A stretch of 64,000 bases of DNA from Streptomyces seoulensis (GTDB lineage: Bacteria; Actinomycetota; Actinomycetes; Streptomycetales; Streptomycetaceae), in the NCBI GenBank assembly GCA_013364255.1, contig CP054936.1:4122853-4186852 (forward strand), read 5' to 3'. The notes below the pieces were generated by a model. The model had not been told where the DNA came from. It saw nothing but the letters and a program-made list of their open reading frames with translations, and ran no database searches. Of the stretch, positions 1-7,305 are shown in pieces (positions within the stretch are counted from its first letter, which is position 1; each line of letters opens with the position of its first letter). The position numbers and the translations under genes were made by a program.

Positions 1-690
1 CGCTGGGACAACGACTTCCTGACCCTGCGCGAGCTGATCGCCAAGGGCGCGCTGGGCGACGTATGGCGCTTCGAGTCCCGCTTCGAGCGGTGGCGGCCGC
101 GACCCAAGGGCGGCTGGCGCGAATCCGGCGACCCGGCGGAGATCGGCGGCCTGCTCTACGACCTCGGCAGCCACGTCGTCGACCAGGCCCTGGTCCTGTT
201 CGGCCCGGTCACCCAGGTGTACGCCGAGGCGGTCGTGCGCCGCGCGGGCGCCGAGGCCGACGACGACACCTTCCTCGCGCTCACCCACGACAGCGGCGTC
301 CGCTCCCACCTGTACGTCTCCGCGACCACCGCCCAACTCGGCCCGCGCTTCCGGGCGCTGGGCTCGGAGGCGGGCTACGTCAAGTACGGCCTCGACCCGC
401 AGGAGGCGGCCCTGCGCGAAGGGCGCCGGCTGGGCGCCGAGGGCGCTGCCTGGGGCGAGGAGGAGGAGTCCCTGTGGGGCCGCGTGGGCGCGGGCGAGTC
501 GCCGGTGACCGGCGGCGGCGACCCGGTGCCGACCCTGCCCGGCGACTACCCGGCGTACTACGCCGCCGTGGCCGCCGCCCTGCGCGACGGCGCGCCGAAC
601 CCGGTGACCGCCCGCGAGGCGGCCGCCACGCTGGACGTCCTGGAGGCGGCCCGCCGCTCGGCCCGCGACGGTGTGACGGTGACGCTGTGA
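1..690 (+). CDS. Gfo/Idh/MocA family oxidoreductase, C-terminal part
   Basis: Frame 1 is open from the first base and encodes about 229 residues before TGA at 688-690. The N-terminal Rossmann NAD(P)-binding half lies off the window. What remains is the substrate-binding alpha/beta C-terminal half: the LGDVWRFESRFERW-type strand, the G-LYDLGSHVVDQAL segment with the Asp/His pair typical of the family, and a long C-terminal helix (NPVTAREAAATLDVLEAARRS). Members oxidise or reduce sugars, inositols or related alcohols; the substrate cannot be read here. Its stop overlaps the GTG of the next gene (GTGA), so the two are probably translationally coupled. Confidence 0.88.
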   Translation, partial: RWDNDFLTLRELIAKGALGDVWRFESRFERWRPRPKGGWRESGDPAEIGGLLYDLGSHVVDQALVLFGPVTQVYAEAVVRRAGAEADDDTFLALTHDSGVRSHLYVSATTAQLGPRFRALGSEAGYVKYGLDPQEAALREGRRLGAEGAAWGEEEESLWGRVGAGESPVTGGGDPVPTLPGDYPAYYAAVAAALRDGAPNPVTAREAAATLDVLEAARRSARDGVTVTL

Positions 691-1187
691 CGGACTCCGG
701 GACCGACGCCGTGGCGGACTCCAGGACCGCCCCCACGATCGAGGAACTCGAAGCACAGGAGGACCGCCTGGTCTTCGACCGCTTCACCCATGACGACGCC
801 TGGGCGCTGGGCTCGCTGCTGGTGGAGCTGGCGCGACAGCGGCAGGCGCCCGTCGCCGTCGACATCCACCGCGCCGGCCAGCAGCTCTTCCACGCGGCGC
901 TGCCCGGCTCCACCCCCGACAACGACGCCTGGATCGCCCGCAAACGCCGGGTGGTGGAGCGCTACGGCTGCGCCTCCTACCTGGTCGGCGCCCGCTTCCG
1001 GGCCAAGGGCACGACGTTCGAGGAGTCCTCCCGGCTGGACGCCGACGCCTACGCGGCGCACGGCGGCTCCTTCCCGATCACCGTGGCGGGCGCCGGCGTG
1101 ATCGGCACGGTGACGGTGTCGGGCCTGCCCCAGGTGGCGGACCACCGGCTGGTGGTGGAGGCGCTGGAACGGTTCCTGGCGCGGTAG
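687..1187 (+). CDS. Haem-degrading domain (UPF0303/HbpS-like) protein
   Basis: 166 aa. The GTG start was chosen because it overlaps the upstream stop codon (GTGA, 687-690); the open frame continues far upstream only by chance. The segment from ELEAQEDRLVF through DDAWALGSLL, VAVDIHRAGQQLFHAALPG, WIARKRRVVERYG and HGGSFPI to GVIGTVTVSGLPQVADH is characteristic of the UPF0303 branch of the HbpS/GlcG (PF03928) fold. Some relatives bind or degrade haem, but the function of this branch is not established. The coupling to a Gfo/Idh/MocA enzyme suggests a role in the same small-molecule pathway (inference). Confidence 0.82.
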   Translation: MTDSGTDAVADSRTAPTIEELEAQEDRLVFDRFTHDDAWALGSLLVELARQRQAPVAVDIHRAGQQLFHAALPGSTPDNDAWIARKRRVVERYGCASYLVGARFRAKGTTFEESSRLDADAYAAHGGSFPITVAGAGVIGTVTVSGLPQVADHRLVVEALERFLAR

Positions 1188-1315
1188 CTCCGCCGCGGCA
1201 CACGAAAGGGCCGCCCGGAAATACCGTCGCCCTCCCTCCGGTTGGGGTTGGCTGTGTACGCGACGATCAAGCGCGCGTGATGACCACGGCGACCCCGCCC
1301 GGAGGGATGGAACCG

Positions 1316-2194
1316 ATGAGCGACACGGCAGCCCCACTGAAGGAGACGGTCGGCCGGTACGGCGTGTGGAACGCCGGCCTGCGCGCGGAGGACCCCGCAC
1401 GGCGCGGGGAGATCGCCGAGGCCGCCGCCGAGCTGGAGGAGCTGGGCTTCGGCGCCGCCTGGCTCGGCAGCAGCAGCGCCCCGCGGCAGGCGCTCCCCCT
1501 CCTGGAAGCGACGTCGACGCTGACCGTCGGCACCAGCATCCAGAGCATCTGGCAGTACGAGGCCGAGGAGAGCGCCGCAGCCTTCCACGAGGTGGACGCG
1601 GCGCACCCGGGCCGCTTCGCGCTCGGGCTCGGGGTGAGCCACGCCAAGCTGGCCGAGCACTACCGCCGCCCGTACTCGGCGCTGGTCGCCTACCTCGACG
1701 CGCTGGACGCGGCGAAGGTGCCCGCCGAGCGCCGGGTGCTGGCCGCGCTCGGCCCGAAGACGCTGGAGCTGTCCCGCGACCGGGCGGCGGGCGCGATCCC
1801 GTACCTGGTCACCCCCGAGCACACGGCCCGCGCCCGCGAGATCCTGGGCGCGGAGCCGCTGCTGGCACCGGAGTTCAAGGTGGTCCTGGAGGAGGACCCG
1901 GAGCGGGCCCGCGCGATCGCCCGCGACGTCCTGGCGATGTACCTCACGCTGCCGAACTACACCAACAACTTCCTGCGCCTGGGCTTCACCGAGGACGACG
2001 TCCGGGGCGGCGGCAGCGACCGCCTGATCGACGCGGTCTTCGCCTGGGGCGACGAGGACCGCGTCCGCGCCCGGATCGAGGAGTTCCGCACGGCCGGCGC
2101 GGACCATGTGGCCCTCCAGGTGGTGACGGGCACGGGCGACCACGACGAACTCCCCAGGGAGCAGTGGCGCCGCCTGGCCGCCGTCCTCAGCTGA
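1316..2194 (+). CDS. LLM-class (TIGR03620-like) F420-dependent oxidoreductase
   Basis: 292 aa. ATG 1316 is preferred over the in-frame ATGs at 1277 and 1307 because GGAGGG (1301-1306) sits at normal distance from it. The sequence follows the luciferase-like monooxygenase barrel: E-LGFGAAWLGSS near the N-terminus, TLTVGTSIQSIWQ, and the PGRFALGLGVSH segment of family enzymes that bind flavin or coenzyme F420. It is shorter than average for the superfamily, as TIGR03620-type proteins are. F420 as cofactor is a family-level inference and the substrate is unknown. A terminator-like hairpin follows at 2211-2241. Confidence 0.82.
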   Translation: MSDTAAPLKETVGRYGVWNAGLRAEDPARRGEIAEAAAELEELGFGAAWLGSSSAPRQALPLLEATSTLTVGTSIQSIWQYEAEESAAAFHEVDAAHPGRFALGLGVSHAKLAEHYRRPYSALVAYLDALDAAKVPAERRVLAALGPKTLELSRDRAAGAIPYLVTPEHTARAREILGAEPLLAPEFKVVLEEDPERARAIARDVLAMYLTLPNYTNNFLRLGFTEDDVRGGGSDRLIDAVFAWGDEDRVRARIEEFRTAGADHVALQVVTGTGDHDELPREQWRRLAAVLS

Positions 2195-2210
2195 CCCGGG
2201 ACGGGGTGGT

Positions 2211-2241
2211 GGGGGCGTGGCCGGTGTCCGGCCGCGCCCCC
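2211..2241. terminator. Bidirectional intrinsic terminator
   Basis: 14-bp arms (2211-2224 and 2228-2241) pair with one G-U and a 3-nt loop. It lies between two convergent genes, the LLM oxidoreductase and the small peptidoglycan-binding protein. There is no T-run, as is usual in Streptomyces. Confidence 0.7.
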
Positions 2242-2263
2242 GCCCGCAGCACACGAAGCGGCG

Positions 2264-2632
2264 TCAGCAGATGCGCTCCGCCTCGACGGGAATGTTGCTG
2301 AACGCGTCCAGCGCGGCCCAGGTGTTCGGGCCGACGATGCCGTCCTGCGCGAGGTTGAAGCAGCCCTGGAACTTGAGCACGGCGTTGTACGTCAGTCCGC
2401 CGAAGACGCCGTCGATCGCGAGGTCGGGGCCGGACATGTTCTCGTTGAGCTGGCACTGAAGGGCCTTCACCGACGCCCCGGTGTCGCCGTAGTCGAGCTC
2501 CGGCTCGGCAGAGCTGTACTGCCTGCCGCAGTACAGGTAGTTGGGGGCCGCGGAGGCGGCGCCGGCGCCGGCCACGCCCGCACCGAGGATCAGGGCGGCG
2601 GCGGTGACGAGGGTGACGAGTCTCTTGCCCAT
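2264..2632 (-). CDS. Secreted small peptidoglycan-binding domain protein (4-Cys type)
   Basis: 122 aa. An N-terminal Sec signal peptide (MGKRL, hydrophobic core, AGAASA-AP) is followed by a single PG_binding_1-like module: YGDTGASVKALQCQLN, IDGVFGGLTYNAVLKFQ and DGIVGPNTWAAL. Four cysteines (YCGR, QCQ, QGC and the terminal C) match those of the protein at 4722-5099, implying two disulfides outside the cell. There is no catalytic domain. Such modules bind cell-wall peptidoglycan. It is transcribed away from the four related genes at 3257-5981. Its exact ligand is not known. Confidence 0.85.
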   Translation of the reverse strand: MGKRLVTLVTAAALILGAGVAGAGAASAAPNYLYCGRQYSSAEPELDYGDTGASVKALQCQLNENMSGPDLAIDGVFGGLTYNAVLKFQGCFNLAQDGIVGPNTWAALDAFSNIPVEAERIC

Positions 2633-3256
2633 CGGGGGACACCTGTTCGTGCGAAGGGATACGGGATACGGAGAGGTTCAGCGGGTTCAGGCGGGGGCTC
2701 TCCGGGAGACACGCGGCGAAGTCCGCGCACCGAGCCGTGAGAGACGCCGGAATGTCCGGCTCCCCGCGTGGGGGCCGGGCCCGAGGGCACCGGGGGCGAG
2801 GACGCCGGGTGCGAGGGCGCCGGTCGCCGTCCGCGCTGTGGTCAGGACTGTTCCACAGCCGCGGTCCACGGGACAACAGCGCACCGTCCCAGGGTGGTCC
2901 GAGCAGCGTCCCAGGACTCTGACCTGCTGTTACTCCCGCGCTCGACGGTGATTCCGGGACGGTCGGCCCACACCACCGCGACCCGGCCCGCCGGACGACT
3001 CCCCTGCCCGCCGGACGGCTCCCCTGCCCGCCGGCAGATGTGCCGCCCCGCTCCGCCGCGGGCGCCGCACACCGTCCCTTCTCTCCACTCAGCCGCAGGT
3101 CAGCGGCCTGGGACGTCCCATGGTGTCCCAGGCCGCCGTCCGGGCTGGTGGGACGGCGGCGCCGTGTCCAAGGATGGTCGTCGCCGGCCGGCACCCCCCA
3201 CCACCCCATCCGTCCCTCCCCCGGGCATGCCCCGGGACATCAGGGAGAGAACCCAC
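2633..3256. other. Long divergent intergenic region with GTCCCAGG/CTGGGAC elements
   Basis: 624 bp without a convincing gene separate two divergent cell-wall genes. It holds a perfect inverted repeat (3105-3134) and several further copies or half-copies of the same GTCCCAGG motif (near 2887 and 2909). It also holds a short direct repeat, CCCCTGCCCGCCGGACGGCT-like, near 3001-3032. No ydaO-type riboswitch signature was recognised. Open frames crossing it lack codon-position bias consistent with coding. Confidence 0.55.
3105..3134. promoter_or_regulatory. Inverted repeat, candidate operator
   Basis: GGCCTGGGAC (3105-3114), a 10-nt spacer and GTCCCAGGCC (3125-3134) form a perfect 10-bp inverted repeat. 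The palindrome TGGGACGTCCCA (3109-3120) is nested in its left half. It lies about 120 bp upstream of the CHAP-domain gene. A regulator-binding role is inference. Confidence 0.45.
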
Positions 3257-4564
3257 GTGTCCACAACGATCCTCCGCATGCCCGGACGTGCGGGCGGCGC
3301 GCCCGTCACCTCACTGGTGCTCGCCCTCGCCGCCGTCCTGGTCGGCCTGTTGCTCGGCCCGGCCGCGCCGCAGGCCCAGGCGGCGACCGACGTACGCCTG
3401 CTCCAACGCGACCTGGCCGGCCTCAGCTACGCCCCGCTCAGCGCCGTCGACGGCGTCTACGGCAGCCAGACCACCGCATCGGTGCGTCACTTCCAGAGCG
3501 ACAACGGCCTGGACGTGGACGGCGACGCCGGCCCCGCCACCATGAGCGCGCTCACCGCGAAGGTGAAGCAGGTGCAGAGCAAGGCCGGTACGTCGGCCGA
3601 CGGCGACTACGGCTCCGGCACCCTCGGCGCGGTGAAGTCGTACCAGAGCGCGCACGGCCTCGACGCCGACGGCATCGCCGGCCCGCTGACCATGGGCGCG
3701 ATGAACATCGACCGCATCACCTCCAGCGGCACCGGCGCCAGCAGCGACACCAAGCTGTTGCAGCGCAACCTGGTCGGCCTCGGCTACCTGGCCGCCGGCG
3801 GCGTGGACGGCGTCTACGGTCCGGCGACCAAGGACGCGGTGCTGTCGTTCCAGAGCGACAACGCCCTGGACGTCGACGGCATAGCGGGCCCGCAGACCGA
3901 CGCCGCGCTGACCGCGAAGGTCAAGCAGGTGCAGAGCAAGGCCGGCACCCCGGCCGACGGCGACTACGGCACCGCCACCCTCGGCGCGGTCAAGTCGTAC
4001 CAGAGCGCGCACGGCCTCGACGCCGACGGCATCGCCGGCCCGCGGACCATGGCGGCCATGGGGATCGCCCGCGAGCTGGGCGGCGGCAACCCGGGCGGCG
4101 GCAGTGGCGGCAGCGGCGGCACGCCCAGCGTCCCCCCGCTGTCCGGCAGCGCCCGGGACAAGATCGTCCAGGCCGCCGGCTCCCAGCTCGGCGTCCACGA
4201 GTGGGGCAACAACTGCAACCCGTACGGCCCGTGCGAGGCCTGGTGCGCCCTGTTCGCCAGCTGGACCTGGCGGCAGGCCGGCGTCAACTTCAGCACGGCG
4301 TTCAGCGGTGACTTCTACTACTACGGACGCGACCACGGCACGCTGCACAGCGGCCTGAGCAACCCGCAGCCCGGCGACGCCATCGTCTTCGGCAGCGGTC
4401 CGCAGAACACCAGCACCAGCGTGCACGTCGGCATCATCGAGAAGGCCAACGCGGACGGCACGGTCGACACCATCGAGGGCAACTCCGACGACCAGGTGAT
4501 GCGCCGCCACTTCAGCCCGGCCGCGCGCGGCGCCTACGCGATCGTCTCCCCCGCCGGGGCGTGA
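3257..4564 (+). CDS. Secreted CHAP-like peptidoglycan hydrolase with four PG-binding repeats
   Basis: 435 aa from GTG 3257, with GGGAGAGAA just upstream. The frame continues upstream only as low-quality sequence. A signal peptide (hydrophobic core around residues 18-32, PQAQA-AT) is followed by four PG_binding_1-type modules arranged as two tandem copies of about 115 aa. Each copy carries D-GVYG, KQVQSKAG, ADGDYG and KSYQSAHGLDADGIAGP. A Gly/Ser linker (about 275-295) leads to a C-terminal CHAP/amidase-like domain with catalytic-type Cys in CEAWCALFASW, His in VHVGIIE, and a later IEGNSDD. It probably cleaves peptide bonds in peptidoglycan. Bond specificity cannot be read. It heads the 3257-5981 gene run and is followed by a hairpin at 4573-4609. 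Confidence 0.87.
   Translation: MSTTILRMPGRAGGAPVTSLVLALAAVLVGLLLGPAAPQAQAATDVRLLQRDLAGLSYAPLSAVDGVYGSQTTASVRHFQSDNGLDVDGDAGPATMSALTAKVKQVQSKAGTSADGDYGSGTLGAVKSYQSAHGLDADGIAGPLTMGAMNIDRITSSGTGASSDTKLLQRNLVGLGYLAAGGVDGVYGPATKDAVLSFQSDNALDVDGIAGPQTDAALTAKVKQVQSKAGTPADGDYGTATLGAVKSYQSAHGLDADGIAGPRTMAAMGIARELGGGNPGGGSGGSGGTPSVPPLSGSARDKIVQAAGSQLGVHEWGNNCNPYGPCEAWCALFASWTWRQAGVNFSTAFSGDFYYYGRDHGTLHSGLSNPQPGDAIVFGSGPQNTSTSVHVGIIEKANADGTVDTIEGNSDDQVMRRHFSPAARGAYAIVSPAGA
3391..4062 (+). repeat. Intragenic tandem duplication of PG-binding module pair
   Basis: Two copies of about 330-350 bp (roughly 3391-3725 and 3745-4062) encode the paired PG-binding modules. Stretches such as AAGCAGGTGCAGAGCAAGGC and GTACCAGAGCGCGCACGGCC are identical at DNA level. 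This points to fairly recent duplication or gene-conversion homogenisation. Confidence 0.8.
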
Positions 4565-4572
4565 CCCCGCCC

Positions 4573-4609
4573 TGATGCCCGGTGCGGGCCCGCCCCGTAC
4601 CGGGCATCA
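4573..4609 (+). terminator. Hairpin after the CHAP hydrolase gene
   Basis: TGATGCCCGGT (4573-4583) pairs perfectly with ACCGGGCATCA (4599-4609). Further G-U/GC pairs extend the stem to about 16 bp with a 5-nt loop. It lies 9 bp after the stop codon and may attenuate transcription into the downstream small genes. Confidence 0.65.
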
Positions 4610-4619
4610 GAAGCCGCCC

Positions 4620-4710
4620 GCCCCACCGGTCCACCGACCGTCCACCCGACCGATCCACCGGTCGACCGGTCCGCCGACCCACCAATCCACCAATCCACCG
4701 ATCCACCGAA
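4620..4710 (+). repeat. Degenerate CCACC-rich short tandem repeat
   Basis: Imperfect units of 8-9 bp, such as CCACCGACCGT, CCACCAAT and CCAATCCACCGA, fill the 5' leader of the small PG-binding gene at 4722. The strand is strongly C/A biased, with almost no G in the last 40 bases. It may keep the leader unstructured or vary in copy number (inference). Confidence 0.6.
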
Positions 4711-4721
4711 GGGAAACACCC

Positions 4722-5099
4722 ATGCGCGTGAGACTCGCCGCCGCCGCGACCACCGGACTCCTGCTGATCACCGGCCTCGGCATCGGCATCGGCGGCGCGA
4801 CCAGCGCCTCCGCCCTCTCCACGGGCAACTACTGCGGCAGCGCCTACACCTTCGACGAACCCGAGGTGAGCTACGGCGACCGGGGCACCGCCGTCAAGGC
4901 CGTGCAGTGCGCGCTGAACCGCAGTGTCCGCAACGTGAGACTCGCCGAGGACGGGGCCTTCGGCCAGCTCACCTACAACGCCGTCGTCAAGTTCCAGGGC
5001 TGCGCCGGCCTCGCCCAGGACGGCATCGTCGGCCCGAAGACGTGGAAGGAGCTGGACAACTGGAGCACCTGGGACACCAGCGGCTTCTGGATCTGCTGA
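4722..5099 (+). CDS. Secreted small peptidoglycan-binding domain protein (4-Cys type)
   Basis: 125 aa. ATG 4722 follows GAAGGGAAA. A signal peptide (MRVRLAAAATTG, hydrophobic core, SASA-LS) is followed by one PG-binding module with YGDRGTAVKAVQCALN, DGAFGQLTYNAVVKFQGC and DGIVGPKTWKEL. The four Cys positions (YCGS, QCA, QGC, terminal WIC) match the divergent protein at 2264-2632, so the two are paralogues. There is no hydrolase domain. It sits between the CHAP hydrolase and two further PG-binding proteins, all on the same strand, and probably belongs to one secreted wall-binding set. Confidence 0.85.
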   Translation: MRVRLAAAATTGLLLITGLGIGIGGATSASALSTGNYCGSAYTFDEPEVSYGDRGTAVKAVQCALNRSVRNVRLAEDGAFGQLTYNAVVKFQGCAGLAQDGIVGPKTWKELDNWSTWDTSGFWIC

Positions 5100-5156
5100 G
5101 GCGCCCGGTGCGCGCCCCCATCACTGACCACTCACGGAAGAAGGACCCACTTCGCC

Positions 5157-5555
5157 ATGCCCAGGATCCGGTCCCGCAAGGCCCTGTCCGCCCTGTCGCT
5201 CGCCGTGACCGCGGCCGGCTCGCTGCTGCTGGCGGCGCCCTCGGCCCACGCCGGCGACTATCTCGACTCCTGCCTCAACAGCGTCGGTAGCCGCACCTCC
5301 CCGAACGGCGTCTGGACCATCCCCGCCCGCACCTTCTCCCAGGGCTCGTCGGGGGTGTGCGTGCAAGAGATCCAGTTCGACGTCTCCTCGGTCATCGGGC
5401 TCGACCCCGCCGACTTCCCCGGCTTCGTCGACGGCCGCTACGGTCCGAAGACCGACGACTACGTGCGCCGGTTCCAGCGTGCCTTCGGCCTCCAGGTCGA
5501 CGGCATCGTCGGCCCGCAGACCTGGCAGCTGCTCATCGCCCGGACGACGGACTGA
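5157..5555 (+). CDS. Secreted small peptidoglycan-binding domain protein (2-Cys type)
   Basis: 132 aa. ATG 5157 follows GGAAGAAGGA. A signal peptide (MPRIRSRKALSALSL, hydrophobic core, SAHA-GD) is followed by a short region with the first Cys (DSCLN). One PG-binding module follows, beginning SSGVCVQEIQFDV, with GFVDGRYGPKTDDYVRRFQ and DGIVGPQTWQLL. Two Cys residues are shared with the next protein (5562-5981), so these form a second paralogue pair in the cluster. Binding of peptidoglycan or another wall glycan is a family-level inference. Confidence 0.84.
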   Translation: MPRIRSRKALSALSLAVTAAGSLLLAAPSAHAGDYLDSCLNSVGSRTSPNGVWTIPARTFSQGSSGVCVQEIQFDVSSVIGLDPADFPGFVDGRYGPKTDDYVRRFQRAFGLQVDGIVGPQTWQLLIARTTD

Positions 5556-5561
5556 TCCACG

Positions 5562-5981
5562 ATGACCGGAGCGAACGGACGCGCCGCGCGCGGGCGTTGC
5601 GGCCTCGCCGCCCTCGTGCTCGCCGCGTCGGCACTGCTGGCGGCCGGGACCGCGACCCCCGCCCAGGCCAGTTGGGACGGCGACCTGCGGACCTGCGAGA
5701 ACCAGTACGGCCACGAGCACTACCTCGGCTGGGACATCCCCACGGTGCTACTCGCCCGCGGCTCGACCGGAGTGTGCGTACGGGAGTTGCAGGAGGAACT
5801 GGTCGAGATCGGCGTGGTCCCGGCCGCCGATCAACCCGGCTTCGTCGACGGCGACTTCGGGCCCAGGACGTACGGCGCGGTCGTGACGTACCAGAGCCGG
5901 TACGCGGTTCCGGGCGGCGCCGACGGCGTCGTGGGGCGGAACACCTGGCACAGCTTGATCTCGCACGTCTACTACGAGTAG
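5562..5981 (+). CDS. Secreted small peptidoglycan-binding domain protein (2-Cys type)
   Basis: 139 aa, starting 6 bp after the previous stop codon and thus co-transcribed with it. A signal peptide (RGRCGLAALVLAASALLAA, ending near PAQA-SW) is followed by one PG-binding-like module: TGVCVRELQEELVEIG, GFVDGDFGPRTYGAVVTYQ and DGVVGRNTWHSL. Cys pairs DLRTCEN and GVCV match the upstream paralogue. It ends the five-member cluster. No catalytic residues are apparent. Confidence 0.83.
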   Translation: MTGANGRAARGRCGLAALVLAASALLAAGTATPAQASWDGDLRTCENQYGHEHYLGWDIPTVLLARGSTGVCVRELQEELVEIGVVPAADQPGFVDGDFGPRTYGAVVTYQSRYAVPGGADGVVGRNTWHSLISHVYYE

Positions 5982-6197
5982 TCGTACCGCCCGGCTGCTG
6001 AACGGGCCGGGAAACACCGCCGCCGCGACGTGCGCCGCCGTGGCCGCGCGTCGCGGCGGCAGTATGCTTCCCCTCGACTTTCAGACCGGAGCACCGGCCT
6101 GAGGCGGGGGGCAAGTCCATCAGCGGACCGGCAGGGGTGCCGGTCCGCCGCTGTGTCCTCGGCTGGGGCCGGTGGTCCATCAGCGAACGGGCCCACA

Positions 6198-7217
6198 GTG
6201 AGCGACAGCGACAGAGTTCTCCCCGTATCCCCCTCCTCGCCGGACCCCGCTGCCGGACTGCACGCGGAACTGCTCGCGCTGAAGCAGCGGTCCGGGCTCA
6301 GCTACTCCCGGATCAGCGCGCTCACGCACTACTCGAAGTCGTCCTGGGAACGCTGGATCAACGGCAAGCAGTTCCCGCCCCGCGGCGCCGTGGAGAGCTT
6401 CGCCCGCGCCGCGCGGACGGACGCCGGGCCCCTGCTGGGACTGTGGGAGCGGGCCGAGCGGGCCCGCGGCGCCACCGCGGAAGGGGACGGACCCGCACCC
6501 GAGCCGACCGCACCCGAAGCCGAGTCGATCGCCGCTGCACCCGAGCCGACCGCGGCTGACGTGCCCGAACCCGCGCCGGACGCGGCCGAGGACCAGGCCG
6601 CTCCGGCCGCCCCAGCCGCTGCCCCCGCCACCGCCACCGACACCGCCACCGACACCGAGAACCCTCGGACCCCTCGGTCCGCTCGGACCGCTCGGACCCC
6701 GGGGCGCCGCCGGGCCTCGTTCCTGATCGCGGCCGCCGTGGCGGCCGCCGCCGCGCTGACGGCCGCCGGCCTCACGATCAGCCACTACGTCTCGGACGGC
6801 CGCGAGGAAAGCCCGGCCGCCGGCGGCCGGGCGGCCGATGCCGCCGCGGCCGCGCGCACCGACCCGGTCGGCTGCACCCAAGCCGGCTGCACGGGCAAGG
6901 ACCCGGGGGCCATGGGCTGCGCCCGGGACGGACAGACGCTCGCCCTGGACCGCAACGGGGACATGGTGGTCGAACTCCGGTACAGCAGGGCCTGCGGCGC
7001 CGCGTGGGGACGGATCACCTACGCGAAGCCCAAGGCGGTCGTGGACGTGAACAACTCCAGCGGCACCGCCGAGGCGACGCCGGTGCACTGGGGCAACGAC
7101 GTCTACTCCCCGATGGCCGAACTGAGCGGCGAGCAGACCGCCTGGGCCTGCGGTACCCAGCCGGGTGGCAAGAGCCGGACCTGCACCGTCCACAGCCCGG
7201 TCCCCGCCGAGCACTGA
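6198..7217 (+). CDS. HTH (XRE-like) membrane protein with DUF2690 C-terminus
   Basis: 339 aa from GTG 6198; the open frame begins at 6030 but lacks support there. Residues about 20-75 form a helix-turn-helix (ELLALKQRSGLSYSRIS, SKSSWERWINGKQFPP). A Pro/Ala/Thr-rich linker with Asp-Thr-Ala-Thr repeats follows. One transmembrane helix lies near residues 175-198 (FLIAAAVAAAAALTAAGLTI). The extracytoplasmic DUF2690 domain has CTQAGCTGKDPGAMGC and a WACGTQPGG motif. The layout is a cytoplasmic DNA-binding domain tethered to an outside sensor-like domain. The ligand and target genes are unknown. Confidence 0.85.
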   Translation: MSDSDRVLPVSPSSPDPAAGLHAELLALKQRSGLSYSRISALTHYSKSSWERWINGKQFPPRGAVESFARAARTDAGPLLGLWERAERARGATAEGDGPAPEPTAPEAESIAAAPEPTAADVPEPAPDAAEDQAAPAAPAAAPATATDTATDTENPRTPRSARTARTPGRRRASFLIAAAVAAAAALTAAGLTISHYVSDGREESPAAGGRAADAAAAARTDPVGCTQAGCTGKDPGAMGCARDGQTLALDRNGDMVVELRYSRACGAAWGRITYAKPKAVVDVNNSSGTAEATPVHWGNDVYSPMAELSGEQTAWACGTQPGGKSRTCTVHSPVPAEH

Positions 7218-7235
7218 GCGGCCGAAGCGCCGTGC

Positions 7236-7285
7236 GGGAACCGCGCCCCGGCCGCCACACCGCCGCCGCCGGGGGCGCGGTTCCC
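7236..7285. terminator. Bidirectional terminator hairpin
   Basis: Perfect 14-bp arms GGGAACCGCGCCCC (7236-7249) and its complement (7272-7285) enclose a 22-nt GC-rich loop. It lies between the convergent DUF2690 and fumarylacetoacetate-hydrolase genes. Confidence 0.75.
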
Positions 7286-7305
7286 CGCCGTCGCCTGCGG
7301 AGCGC

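Noticed and set aside
2768..3256. Extension of the CHAP hydrolase frame 160 codons upstream
   Set aside because: It would put the signal peptide inside the protein. GTG 3257 with a ribosome site gives a normal signal peptide.
2633..3256. c-di-AMP (ydaO-type) riboswitch before the wall hydrolase
   Set aside because: Expected in Streptomyces wall hydrolase leaders, but no matching conserved core was seen by eye. A covariance search would be decisive.
4620..4710. CCACC repeat as a small CRISPR array
   Set aside because: Units are 8-9 bp, imperfect and contiguous with no spacers, and no cas genes are in the window.
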